From NCBI GenBank assembly GCA_031002005.1, contig CM061918.1:44242047-44306046 (forward strand): 64,000 nucleotides of DNA. Direction: 5' to 3'. A program made the position numbers and the translations under genes. Source of the stretch: Vandiemenella viatica (lineage: Eukaryota; Arthropoda; Insecta; Orthoptera; Morabidae). The notes under the pieces were generated by a model that saw only the letters and a list, made by a program, of their open reading frames with translations, ran no database searches and was not told the DNA's origin. Below, piece after piece: positions 44,043 to 55,139 of this stretch; within the stretch, counting starts at the first letter, position 1; every line of letters starts with the position of its first letter.

Positions 44043-45306
44043 CGAGGGTCGTCTGAAAAGTTTCCGACCTCAACGTGAAGATGGCAGCAATCGTAAATAA
44101 AAGCTAGTGAATTTCGTAGTTTATCTGTTGACAGTTACTCACCAAAGTTTCAGCCATTTAGCACGCACAATTGTTATGTAACAGTCGTTTGCGTGAGTTG
44201 ATGTGAGTGTTTTTGTGAAAATGGACAAAATCGAGTATCGAGCTGTCATTAAATATTTGTTTTTGAAAGGAAATACGCCTATGCAAATCAAAGATGAGTT
44301 GGATTCTGTGTATGGGGACTCTGGACCATCACTTACCACAATCAAATTTTGGGCAGCTGAATTTAAACGTGGCCGTAAGAGCTTGGGAGACGACTTACGT
44401 TCGGGACGTCAGAAAACTGCAACTACAGACGAAACCATCACCAAAGTTCACCAATTGGTGCTAGACGACCACCGAATTAAAGTGAGAGAGATAGCATAGG
44501 TTATGAACATTTCAAAAGAACGTGTTTGTTACATTTTAAATCAACATTTAGGTATGAGAAAGCTGTCCGCGCGTTGGGTGCCGCGTTTGCTCACATTAGA
44601 CAAAAAACGTGTTCGAATTAACATTTCCAACGCTCGGTTGGCGTAGTTTAGGCGCCATAAATACGAGTTTTGGCGCCGATTAATTACTGTAGATGAATCT
44701 TGGATACACCATTATACGCCCGAAACAAAAATACAGTCCAAACAGTGGACTGCAAAGGGGGAACCGGATCCAAAAAAAAGCAAAAACTGTTTTTTCGGCT
44801 GGGAAAGTGCTGGCGACTATTTTTTGGGATAGTCATGGAGTTATTGTAATCGATTACCTTCAAAAAGGAAAAACCATTACCGGTACAGGAGCATACTACG
44901 CATCATTACTTGACAAGCTGAAGGAGAACTTGCGGAAAAAACGGCCACATTTGCAGAATAGGAAAATCCTGTTTCAGCGGTTGCCATGGCGAAAATTCAC
45001 GAATTAAGGTTTGAACTGCTTGACCATCCGACTTACTCACCAGATCTAGCCCCAAGCGAATTCTTTTTGATCCCGCATCTAAAAATTGCGCTCGGAGGAC
45101 AGAGATTTTCGTCAAATGAAGAGGCAGTCATCTTCGTGAACAATTATTTTGCAGAGAAGAACGCCGAGTACTATTTGGACGGGTTACAGAGATGGGAGCA
45201 TCGCTGGGAGAAGTGTGTAGAATACAAGGAGACTATGTTGAAAAATAAAAATCAGGATAAATGTCGTATATCTTTGTTAGGTCGGAAACTTTTCAGACCA
45301 CCCTCG
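44043..45306 (+). mobile_element. Mariner element, defective copy M2
   Basis: 28-bp inverted ends (CGAGGGTCGTCTGAAAAGTT... and its inverse) with one mismatch, flanked by TA on each side (44041-44042, 45307-45308). A different mariner lineage from the intact copy at 8733, and the same lineage as 56852-58126. Confidence 0.92.
44203..45243 (+). pseudogene. Mariner transposase, broken (M2)
   Basis: The first 98 codons read MDKIEYRAVIKYLFLKGNTP and a GDDLRSGRQKTA linker, the paired HTH N-terminus. A TAG at 44497-44499 falls within REIA-VMNISKERV, and a second stop follows NARLA near 44645. The catalytic region is in pieces: LITVDESWIHHYTPETK (first D), then frameshifts. The segment that should encode the second catalytic D is deleted: CTGTTT joins directly to CAGCGGTTGCC. 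The third D region, YSPDLAPSEFFLIP, has D changed to E at the catalytic place. Not functional. Flanked on the right by the secreted-peptide exon of the opposite strand. Confidence 0.88.
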
Positions 45307-45383
45307 TATTGTATGAATGATTGTGATGATACATATACCCGATTGAGTGATCTGCGGAGTACCGATAGGAGTCGAGGTCGTAC

Positions 45384-45482
45384 CTGCTTCTTCCACTTGG
45401 GAACGTATCCCGCGGCGGCGAGGCAGGAGCCCAGCCAGATGGCTGCAGCGAGGAAGACCAGAGATCTGCGTCTGCCGTCCAT
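45384..45482 (-). CDS. First coding exon of a putative small secreted protein
   Basis: On the minus strand an ATG at 45482 opens 33 codons: MDGRRRSLVFLAAAIWLGSC then LAAAGYVPKWKKQ. The exon ends at a CAG|GTACGA donor (phase 0, GT at 45383-45382). This is a textbook signal peptide: a basic N-terminus, a hydrophobic core LVFLAAAIWLG and a likely cleavage after CLAAA or LAAAG. The mature N-terminus is short and basic (YVPKWKKQ), with a Lys-Lys pair as in prohormone processing sites. The sequence around it is GC-rich, unlike the mariner next to it (ending 45306). No matching second exon was recognised on the minus strand to the left; it may be far away beyond the window. It could be a neuropeptide or other secreted protein; the name is unknown. 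Confidence 0.5.
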
Positions 45483-45654
45483 GTCTGCAGACTGACGACT
45501 GAGGGACCCACACTCCACTCGGCGGGGTAACTGTTCCCCGGCACACTTCCCACCGGCAGCGTTCCAGTTGTCGAGAACCACTCACCTGTCTGCACCCATT
45601 ACACACCTATCACTTGAGTCTGGTGTGATTGTTGCTCTACAAGAATGTTACACC

Positions 45655-45668
45655 GCGCCTATATTATT
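45655..45668 (-). promoter_or_regulatory. Possible TATA-like element for the secreted-peptide exon
   Basis: The minus strand reads AATAATATAGGCGCGG about 180 bp upstream of the ATG at 45482. It is a weak TATA variant; position fits a short 5' UTR, but no clear initiator is seen. Confidence 0.25.
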
Positions 45669-45787
45669 ATTATATGTGTAAGGACCCAGTTGGATCACGC
45701 CTTTCTAATCTTCGATATGGATCTCTTTTTCTCTCCATGTGCTATCTCTCTTTCTTCAGTCCACTTGGTTCCTGTTATCGTTGGAAC

Positions 45788-46153
45788 CAGGAGCGTAGCT
45801 ACTATGGGGCTAGGCGGTGCAGTGCACCGGGGCCCCTACGCTTAGGGGGGCCCCCAAGCGCAGTTCAGAGGGCCCACCACGAGCATTCATGGCAAAATTG
45901 GCGACCTTTTTTTCTGCTCTACCGTCGCCTAGCCTAAGGGGGGCCCTCACTGCTCAGGGAGGTGCCAACTACTGCTCAGGAGGCCCCCAACTACTGCTCA
46001 GGGGGGCCTCCAAGCACAACCCAGGGGCCTCCAACCTCAGCTCAGGGGGCCCCTACCAGCAACACAAAACAAAAGAAAGTTCCCCCGTCTGACCTGAGGG
46101 GCCCAAAATAAAATTTTTGCACTGGGGCCCTTGTTGACCTAGCTACGCCACTG
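45788..46153 (+). mobile_element. hAT-type GC-rich element, copy 3
   Basis: Same family as 27003-27375 and 28148-28532 (CAGGAGCGTAGCTACTATGG ... GACCTAGCTACGCCACTG). The left flank is GTTGGAAC and the right flank GCCACACG, so it lacks a matching duplication, while its right flank equals the left flank of copy 1. Confidence 0.8.
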
Positions 46154-46458
46154 GCCACACGTATTTTTATTTTGTATTTCAGGTAGATTTTGAATACGAG
46201 AGTAAGTGTTATTAATTGTTTGAAAACGTTAAACATTAAACAATTAGGTAGTGATTGATGATCGTTCTGTTACATTGAATAATGTAAGTAAAGAACGGTT
46301 TTATGTACCTATAAAACTTTTAGAAGTCTTATTTGTGACGAAAACCAACGGTATACCTAATTATTAAGAGAAAATATTCTTAATACGAGATATAATTTCT
46401 CCCAGGTATGTATATTTTATTGTGTTAAATATAATCGACCTAGTGAGGCAAAGGAATT

Positions 46459-46512
46459 TGTAAATTTTTATATTTGTAAATTTTTATATTTGTAAATTTT
46501 TATATTTGTTTG
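46459..46512. repeat. 16-bp tandem repeat
   Basis: GTAAATTTTTATATTT repeated a little over three times, ending in GTTTGTTTGT. Confidence 0.9.
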
Positions 46513-46519
46513 TTTGTCC

Positions 46520-47310
46520 GACCATAACTGTACATTCAGTACTTAGAAATTTCGCAGGAAGGATTATGGTAACAAAATTTATAAATTCGTATACGAGCTA
46601 AATCGCTACTGTTGGTTGTTGAGATTTATGAGATCTTAGAACAAAAAAACGTCGGTTGAAAGTCAATAATTGAGAGAATATCCGGCATCAGATAAAAGAG
46701 TGTATATTTCAAAACAATTTCTTGTTTAATATTAGATTTTATAGATTTTTAGTTATAAGCTAAAATTTAAAAACGAAAGATAATATTTTTTTGAAAAACC
46801 AGAGTTAACATATGTAGTAGGATTTATGATGTCTGGGTACTTATTCAAAAGGAGTAAAAATATTATTGTTTACAGGTTACATTCAACAATACATGACTTT
46901 CTTATCTTAAAAAAGTTAGGCCAAGGTCCCAGGAGAGATAGAGATATCGGGATAAAATTGGTTTCTAATTCAGCAAAAAAAGCGAAAGAGTTGTGTCGAA
47001 TTATGTTTTAAGCTCGTGTATAATGACGTTTTGTCAATCACAACAAAAACTTTCTTCTGATAGAGAAGAAGAATCAGAAAAGAGAACCATCTGAACTGAT
47101 TGTTTCGACCAGAGGCGGCCTTATGGGGTGGCGAGCAAGGCAATCACCCGGGGCCTCGCGCAACAACCCGACTAGATAAAAGTTAAAACTTTTTATTTGA
47201 TCCTTATCTATTAGTTACAACAGTAAAGAAGTTTGGTAATTCTTAGTAAAGTATATGTTATTAGTAACAAGCGCCTAAATAAAATTTATCATCGAAACTT
47301 AATTTATTGT
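46520..47310. other. No gene supported; one hAT-like end
   Basis: AT-rich. At 47111 CAGAGGCGGCCTTATGGGG resembles the start of a hAT-type element, but no matching end was located before the 1.3-kb repeat begins. Confidence 0.35.
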
Positions 47311-47311
47311 C

Positions 47312-48640
47312 TATTTATTTACCGACCGCGTTCACTTCACCTCACGTAGAAACTGTGATGTTTAAGTGTTCACTATTAACGAGAAGAAAAGTAACGATGC
47401 CATGATGTCCAGGTACCTGCATGGTTAAAGAGTGCTATAGGAATTTGAAGATCATATATTCGAACCTTGATTAGGATAATATTTTTTTTGTGTGGACATT
47501 TTATTTTTGTTTCTGTTTGCCGTTTGTTGCTTTACAGAATCATGTTTTCATTAGCAGAAATCATAAAACGTTTCAAACATAAATTGCTGTCATACAAAAA
47601 AAAAAAAAAAAAAAAAAAAAACTTTTATAAAAAGATAACCTCCTGCTTTTAATTTTGAAACATACCAGAGATACATTATCATTGCAACAAAAGCCAAGTA
47701 CTCGGCGGTGAACAATAGGATTAATTTTAACACTAACATTGCACGCTAATCCCGCAACAATTCCGGGACGCTTTGAATACTTTTTGTTGGAATTTTTACG
47801 TGTCAATACAACTGTATGTTACCTTTCTGACATAGATGCATTTATTTTAGCGGCATTTACTTTTAATGCACAAATAATTTTCAGTTTTTTTAAACTTTTT
47901 ATTGGTGTGCAAGTAACGTCCAGTTTCAGTTTTGAAGACTTTTTTGGTTATGTCTCAAATGTTTATAATACTCTTGCTATCCAAAAATTTGTGAAACACT
48001 CGGGAAAAAATTAATATATTGGTGGATTTTAGAAAAAGAATATGTGGCACTACTAACTGCAACTAGTATCTAAAGAAAACGTTAACAAATAACAAAACAT
48101 ATTCCAAAGCGAGGATCAAACCTAAGAACCCTAACTTTACTGATACTCGCCATAAACAGCGTACTACATTATCTTAAAGAAATTATGGTGCAAGTTATAT
48201 TTACAGTAAATGATGTGCGACTTAGTCTCAATGTCGTCTGGGTTTCTATAAGAAAATTGCATCGACAATTTTTTCCTATTTCAGCTAATGCGGGAACAGT
48301 TATTTTTATTTGGAGAGTTTTTATTGTTGTGATTGTAGATTGATGTACTATACACTATTTATAAATCATATTTCCAACAATTTATACACAAATTCAGAGA
48401 AACAAATCAAACGTTATTTACGTAGAGTGAGCTCCTGCTGGCACGTGACGTCACGAGTGTCGTTGGCCCGCACGAGGCAGCAAAGGAGCGTTTTAGCGGG
48501 CTTTCAAATACTCTAAATTTTAACGTTGAATTTTACGTAAAATAAGCACTTTTGTTAAAAAATAAATAGTACCCGGTAAATAACGTGTATCAATAAACTA
48601 TTTAAAACTATTTTCAAAAAAAAAAAAAATCAAATAGCCA
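47312..48640 (-). repeat. 1.3-kb repeat, copy B (inverted)
   Basis: Inverse of 33942-35232 over its whole length, with a run of about 28 A (47590-47618) where copy A has a short mixed tract. It is not within a recognisable hAT frame here; the left and right flanks are unrelated to those of copy A. Confidence 0.85.
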
Positions 48641-50378
48641 ATTCTGTCGGAATACATCAAAATAATAATTCACTAGCATTTTAAATATTATTTTTTGGAG
48701 TATAACTGATTAGTTGTCATTCATATTTGCACTAAATGGTATCGATTTGGTAAATGCCACCCTAGATTTGATTTGGAGATTAATAAGTTTTATTGTGTTT
48801 TGAGAACGTTTTATCTAGCTAATAGATACAATATATCCAGTGAGGATCTCAAGCAAATATTTGTAAATAATCAGTAAAGTTCATTGTATAACTTTTGTTT
48901 AGTTTTAGACTAAAATTTGAGAACATCGATTTTTCAAACCTTATGGTTCATTTAAAAGGTGTTGGTAGTATTTGAAAAATCATGTATGGAAATTGTGGCA
49001 CCTGTCTCAGAATTTTACGGACACCAAGTATAAACCATGATTTCACTGGGTATGTTGAGTAGAGGGAAAACAGTAACTAAATCAGGCTCTTCCATGTTAT
49101 AGTCCGCTCTGTTTTAGAGAAAATTAAAAAAAAGAAAATGAAACCTTCAGAACAGTAAAAGATGTTTTCAGAGCATGAAAAACAATGAAAGAAAACGGAA
49201 AGAAGAACGTTTCTCCATAGGTGGAAATACTAAATGATTGGACACCTCACTGGAGATAGTTACACTGACACCAAGACTCCAAGAACCAGTTCAGGGAATT
49301 ACTACCGAGTTGAAATTTACTAACCCAACTCGTCCATTTCATGTGAATGGGCTCTGATTCTAACTTATCTAAGATCAAATTTTTTTTCCAAAATAGGCAT
49401 GGTAACTTCAAATTTATTTTTACGAATCCTCAAATTGTTACTGCGTGTCATTTATATATTTTTACCAAAGTATGTCTGAAACAATGTTGTTAATTACAGT
49501 TGCAGACATAACGTTGGAAGTAAAAGTAGTATGCTAATAGCTATTTCCAGAATGGTAAATCTATTCATATTTTTCAGAAAAACGGCTTATTCCAGAAAAT
49601 ACGAAATTCTAAAAAGTTTTTGTATCAATATTTTAGAAACACACTTTTATGTTGCTGTTTAAAAGGTATGCTTGGTCAATTTGTTTTTGGGTAGGTAGAT
49701 TTTATGTGCTACTTTTTTTAAAATTTAAAGATATTTGCATTTATAATAAGAATGCTAAATGTGATGACATGTAAATCCGCGCAAATTGTCTATTTACTGT
49801 TGGATGTTGTCTGTAAATTTGTTTTATTCTAAGTAAATATTCTCGTTCTTAATTTATTCCAAGGAAATCACTTGCAATCTTCTTGTATATACACTAACAT
49901 CGGATTTCGTCATTTGTAAACTGCAAAAATGTAGTCGTAATTTATTTCCGTTGCGATAAATTTTTTAGTTTTTAATTCCATAAATGTACTGATTTATTTC
50001 AAAACAGTGGATGTAAATCAGTTTTATCTGCTAAATACTTCTACCACATTTTCGCATTGAATATTACGTGGGAATAGTTGTCCTATATTCTTTGGTAGTT
50101 CGTAAATATGTCTGTGGGATATAAAAGTTTCATATCTGCCAAAGTGCTTGGGAGCTCAATTTTTTAAATGGGTGGATTCAGGATTGGTTGGTTAAGAGAG
50201 ATGATATTATGATCTTGACATTGTTTTATGATAAAACCTAAGTATCGGATTATTTCGTGTGTGATTAATGACCATTTGATTCCAGATTGTTAGAGAATCA
50301 TTCGCTGCGCACCTCTTACAAAATTTAGAGTAAAATAAACCTAGTTGACAGTTTCATATTTTCGTTAAGGAGCTCAAA
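48641..50378. other. AT-rich upstream region of gene 2, nothing assigned
   Basis: No repeats or coding sequence recognised. The promoter of the gene starting at 50379 should lie here or in an upstream exon, but no convincing TATA-plus-initiator pair stands out. Confidence 0.4.
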
Positions 50379-50435
50379 ATGAATGAGTCCAGGGAATTTC
50401 TTGATTCATCATTCAATTCATCTTTTGTCAATGAG
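50379..50435 (+). CDS. Unknown protein (gene 2), exon 1 with start codon
   Basis: The ATG at 50379 is in a good insect context (CTCAAAATGA), with an in-frame TGA 33 bp upstream (50346-50348), so this is the likely start. Nineteen codons, MNESREFLDSSFNSSFVNE, end at a GTGAGT donor (phase 0). The N-terminus is Ser/Asn/Phe-rich and hydrophilic, with no signal peptide. The gene runs + strand through at least four coding exons (122 full codons visible) and leaves the window. No domain is recognised in the visible part. Consistent phases across four exons make the gene model credible although each exon is short. Confidence 0.75.
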
Positions 50436-50519
50436 GTGAGTTCGTGTTTATTATTCTGAAATTTAACATCCATCTTACGAGTTACTGTTCCCCCCCCCCC
50501 CCCTGTCAATCATTCTACT

Positions 50520-50720
50520 GGCTTGATAATCGTAACATATATTATTTTCAAGCAAAAATTGGGTTGTAATACACCCTGTGTTAGGATGATACCATTAAAT
50601 GTACTTCGGAAAGTATTTCAAGCGGTATTTTCCATTTGATTACTGCAGTATAAAGGTGCCAATTCCTTGCAGAATCACAATCTCCAATAATCCCATCAGT
50701 GCAATGTTTTCTTTCTCAGT
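50520..50720 (-). repeat. Interspersed repeat in intron 1 of gene 2
   Basis: The inverse of this stretch (GATTATTGGAGATTGTGATTC...GTGTATTACAACCCAATTTTTGC) aligns with 53745-53950 on the + strand. A C run precedes it at 50490. Family unknown. Confidence 0.7.
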
Positions 50721-50824
50721 CCTTAATTTTTTCATCAGAACTTTTGGTTTCTGTCAGGCAAAAAACTGGTATTTTGTTTTATTAATAATCAACAAACAAC
50801 TTGTAATTTTAGTTTCACCTGCAG

Positions 50825-50944
50825 GTCGACTTTTCGCATACAAAGCTTGGAAAAAGTGAGTCGCCGCAAGCATCAAAATATTACATGCAATCTGGAAATC
50901 CTATTATGCTTCCGCCCTTCCTGTTGGGCGAAACTTCAGCAAAG
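50825..50944 (+). CDS. Unknown protein (gene 2), exon 2
   Basis: 120 nt, exactly 40 codons, between the acceptor TTTCACCTGCAG and a GTGAGT donor, phase 0 on both sides. Reads VDFSHTKLGKSESPQASKYY, then MQSGNPIMLPPFLLGETSAK. The block PIMLPPFLLGE is the most distinctive piece; a short LP-FL-GE motif of this kind also occurs near the N-terminus of nucleoporin Nup35/Nup53-type proteins, but that is too little for an assignment. Otherwise Ser/Lys/Pro-rich and probably disordered. Confidence 0.75.
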
Positions 50945-52318
50945 GTGAGTTATCTTTTAATCTAATTTTTCTTTGAAATCTAATTGCCTAGGCAATAGTG
51001 GAATCATGTTAAACTGTACTGTGGTTGATATTGTGCTTATTAGAAAAATGATCAGTATTTGTATTTATGCACATGTTCTGTATCTGATACTGTTAAGGAA
51101 CTTATTTCATGCTAAGTATCCGGTTTTATCTTAGCTGCTATATTGAAAGATACTGAAAGAATAAATTGAAATAGTTTTCAGAAAGAGAGTGAGCAGATAT
51201 TTTCAATGTAAGTGTATGTATGGGGAGGAGAGGGTGTGTTAAATTTTGTTTCTGCTTATAACTATGTTACCTAAAATAGCATGAACATACTAAGTAGTTT
51301 TCAGGTTTTTGCTACCAAATTGTGTTGTGATAATACAACACACTATTGGTGTACATTGCCACCTTCATCAGGGTCTGGTATAGACTGTACTATATTTGAA
51401 GGAAAAAAATTACCAGAAACACAATGGTAGAGAGATTAATAGAGAGACAACCGCAATAACTGATCACCCATTCCAGTCGTATTCACATTAGTGTTTATCA
51501 AAGAAATCTTACAACTTCGTTTAGTGGTTTGTGTTTAACAATTATGATCAGGCAATGACACTAAGGAAGCAGAGGGAAGTCCAACGCATCACCTACCACA
51601 TATGATTGTAGCTGGTTTTGACAAATACGTGGCACAATAATTCGGTACTGAAATTTTTTCTTGCAAGTAGCTCATGTAGCAAGTAGGTCAGATGTGACCA
51701 CACAATGCCCATTGCGTGAATCCCGATCACATTCAACCTCCTTGTTGACTGTTTCCATCTGCTTGCAGGAATAGGTTCAATAACGAAATATTCTGTTACA
51801 CATGTCCGTCAATCATAGTCGCTGTCATCTGTGGTAAGTGTTGGGTTGAATTTTCCTATCCTTTGTATTTGAAAGAGATATTTAATGTTATAATGTAAAT
51901 GTGAACTACTGACAGGATATCTTTGATTAACCATAACACAGGATTTATGTTTTTGGATTCAAGTGATTTTTAGTTCTTTACTTCAGGTTAAACTGGAATT
52001 CCTTATACAGTAAACTGAACTTTAAAAAGTAAGAAAGAGTGTTATCATTAAGAATGTAAAGTAACTGTTACATGCTATTAACCAGTTTTTTGGTCATCCA
52101 TTCATGTAACTATAAGCCTAGATAATTTTTATGATTGAGTCATATATTTTAGTTCAGTATCTACACTAAGCAAACAATGCCATTTTAGTTAGAGACAACT
52201 TATATGAAATATTGGGGTTTATTATAATTTTTAGGTTTTACCATTATGTTGATACTTCTTTACAATTCTTTATACCCTAGTTCCGTGATATGTTGCTGAA
52301 TGGTCACTATGTTTTTAG

Positions 52319-52401
52319 TCGACATCAGGGAGATCAAAACCTAAAGAAGGAAAGGTTTCTTCAGACGGTTCACCTGCAACTCCAACAACTGAACCAGAAA
52401 A
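52319..52401 (+). CDS. Unknown protein (gene 2), exon 3
   Basis: 83 nt between a TATGTTTTTAG acceptor and a GTAAGA donor, entered in phase 0 and left in phase 2. Reads STSGRSKPKEGKVSSDGSPA then TPTTEPEK. Low complexity, rich in Ser, Thr, Pro, Lys and Glu, so likely an unstructured linker with possible phosphorylation sites. It is only recognisable as an exon because its phases join exons 2 and 4. Confidence 0.7.
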
Positions 52402-52544
52402 GTAAGAAAACATCTTTGGTTATTTCTAGGATTACTTGATAGAATCTGTGCTCAAAGCCCTAGTTCCCAGCCATCTCTATATTGGTATAGGAATCACTGG
52501 GTCTATTAGTGAGCTGTAATGTACAGTCTTTACCATTAATCTTG

Positions 52545-53600
52545 GCTGCCACACGTCAGATATCTATTACCCTTATTTTGCACAGTCTGACATCGATGTT
52601 ATCCAAGGAAACAGTAACACAATACTGGCTCTGCCTCTTGGCAGTCTCATTAGTTGATATTTCGGGTGGGCGAAAAACTGTTACTGACCTGTTGAAATTT
52701 GGATTAACTGCTTTCTTATAATGTCCTCTTCACATTTTGCACTCTCCTTCACCGGAAAAGTTGCCAACAATTAAATTAAAAATGCCGAAATGTGGGACGC
52801 TCCGCAACAACAAAATGTTAGCAGCACTGCAAAAATGACACAAAAATTATCAGTACAGGGATCATACCAACCTAAACAGGTTCGTTTTGTCGTAGTGATC
52901 GTAGTTAGGTTGAAATTCGACCTGCAAAAAATTTACAGGAAATTTGTTCTGCGGCAGCCATCTCAGAAACTGCGCCTTTGTTTACAACGGTAGCAATCTA
53001 TTATCTCTGACTGCTTATATCGACTCTAATATGGCGAGTGTTGTTGTAATGCATTTCGGATAAATATTTTGTATCTGTTAATTTCATGCGACGTTTTACA
53101 ACGGAGTGAAGCTAAACCGGCAAGAAAACATTACAACAGAGGATTAAACCAACATTTCAAGAGATTATAATTGATTTCACATCACCGGCAGCATCTACAA
53201 GCTGCGCTCCAATGTCATATTTCAGAATTTTTAGTTTAATTCGTGGCGACTTTCCCGGAAAAGGAGAGCGCAAAACGTGAAGAGGTCATTATAAGGAAGC
53301 AGTTAATCCAAATTTCAACAGGTCAGTAACAGTTTTTCGCTGGTTGAGAATATCCTACCTTACCCAATATTTCATTCAGAGTCATCTATACTTCAGATTA
53401 TTCATTTCCTTAATTCAAACAATCGGCTAAAAGGGACAAATTAAGCTCCTCGCACTGACTATTGTTATTGCTGGGGTAGTTCATTAACCTTCCCCTACAT
53501 TTCAGTAATACTTTTCCTAAATTCAGATTGTGAAACCTATCTCAAAGTTGTAATTAATGGAATTGCATTAAAGGGAGGCAAGAAACAGGCTTAGTGCTAC
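52545..53600 (+). repeat. Left arm of a long inverted repeat in intron 3 of gene 2
   Basis: The segments 52545-52626 and 53370-53600 together match the inverse of 55140-55465 (shared: CTGACATCGATG, AGGAAACAGTAACACAAT, ATCTATACTTCAGATTA, GGTTCATTAACCTTCCCC-like, CTAAATTCAGAT). The arm is interrupted by a later insertion that includes 52670-53340. Confidence 0.75.
52670..53340. mobile_element. Inverted-repeat element related to the 37809 fold-back
   Basis: Arms of about 90 bp, GCGAAAAACTGTTACTGACC... at the left and its inverse ending at 53340, nearly identical to each other. They share TGTTGAAATTTGG, TGTCCTCTTCAC and TTTTGC blocks with 37809-38090, but this copy has a 480-bp centre, part of which recurs at 42236-42450. 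No transposase. Confidence 0.8.
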
Positions 53601-53744
53601 ATTTTACTTAAATTGAACAGTGTAAAACTATAATGATAATTATTTATATACAGGGTTTATTAATTCTTTTCAATAATATTGCACTCATAACGTTGTCTGT
53701 GAACAACACCAGGGGATAACCATGTTCCAGGAGGTAGAATTTTT

Positions 53745-53950
53745 GGGATTATTGGAGATCGCGATTCCTCCAGGAATTGGTGTCATAATACTGCAGTGGT
53801 CAAATGCAAGACACCGCTAGAAACACTTTTGAAAGAACATTTAATGGTTTATTGCTGGTCCAGGCTGTATTACAACCTAATTTCTGCTTGAAAATAATGG
53901 TCCAGGCTGTATTACAATGGAATTACTGCTTGCAAATAATACGTCTTGTG
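53745..53950 (+). repeat. Interspersed repeat, partner of 50520-50720, with internal duplication
   Basis: Homologous in inverse orientation to the repeat in intron 1. It contains a tandem duplication of about 42 bp (GGTCCAGGCTGTATTACAA... twice, 53858-53941) not present in the other copy. Open frames across it are artefacts. Confidence 0.75.
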
Positions 53951-54749
53951 ATTGATGTCATTACTGAATGTTGTTGTAGTAGAATCATGATCTCCAATAT
54001 ACCCGAATTTTTAGTACTAAGAAACTATAGAAATGAGATTATTTTGGAAAAAGTCTCTCTCCAAGACAGTTTGAATGAAACTGTCTTCCTAGGCAGCGTT
54101 GTTTACACACTGACAAGCGGTTCTCGGTTCAAATTTGAGTATTTCATATTTTTAAAAAAAATTATATTTATTTCCTATTTATACGTTCCGAACCTACACA
54201 TTGCTCATGTGTATAATATGTCCTTGATTCTTTCCTAACTGCGTCAGAGAATAACATACTTGAGGAAAGTCTCTTAACTGAAAGTATCCAATGTTTCTTA
54301 ACCAATTGCCGACATAAATTTGAACGCTATTGTGGCGGCAACACTGAAAGAAAACTACTCAGGTTTCTAGCCGAATCGAAATCACATCGTCTGTCCCTTC
54401 ATTTTATACAATGCTGTTAGTAGTTTCTGTACACAATTACTTTGTGTTTAACAGCATTGCGATTTGATACCTACGGGTGTTAAATACTCATTACTTAATA
54501 AAGCATGAAATTTTCTACATGTTATTCTTTGTTTGGAATTACTTCAGAACAATAACATTAATAAATACCAGCATTTGACAAAGAAAGATGTTGCCAATCG
54601 CACGATTGTTCTTTAGTCTCAGGTGTAGAGTGGAACGCTAACATTTTGTCACCCATGATTATCGAATTCCAAAATAGCCTAAGCTGCAGAAATTAAAAAA
54701 AACACAGTTTACTGGTAAAGAAAGGTCATGAGTGGTTTAGGACCGGAAG

Positions 54750-54972
54750 ACTAAGCATAGTGGCTGAGCGATAACACTCTGGCCTCTCATTCGGGAGGAG
54801 GCGCATTCAAATACTTGTCCAGCCATCCAGATTTGCATTTCTATGGTTTCCCCAAATCACTCCAGGCAAATGATCGGATGGTTCCTTTAAAAAGCCTTGA
54901 CTGAATTTCTACCAGTTGCTTGCCATCAGTCCTTTCTCACCTCCTTAATGTCCTCGACGTTGACAAAGCATA
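54750..54972 (+). mobile_element. tRNA-derived SINE, main family, followed by A run
   Basis: Head (TAGTGGCTGAGCGATAACAC, GGCGCATTCAAATACTTG), body, and a degenerate tail CTCGACGTTGACAAAGCAT, with an A run at 54988-55004. Confidence 0.75.
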
Positions 54973-55139
54973 TTACCTACCATTAGCAAAAAAAAAAAAA
55001 AAAAGGATCAGAAGGAGGAATTGCTAGTTGAGTTCATGTCAGCTACAATAAACACATACAGCTACTGGGAAACACTGAAAAAATTCAGAAGTGCAATTCA
55101 GAACTGACCAATTTTAAGCACAATCTATATCGTCAATTG

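Noticed and set aside
27003..46161. A clean 19-kb composite transposon between hAT copies 1 and 3
   Set aside because: The outer flanks of such a composite would be GCCACACG and GCCACACG, which fits, but a third intact copy in the middle, no transposase and many unrelated insertions make exchange or chance equally likely; kept only as a finding to test.
53804..54238. 144-codon + strand frame
   Set aside because: Begins within an interspersed repeat with an internal tandem duplication and shows no domain; lies in an intron of gene 2.
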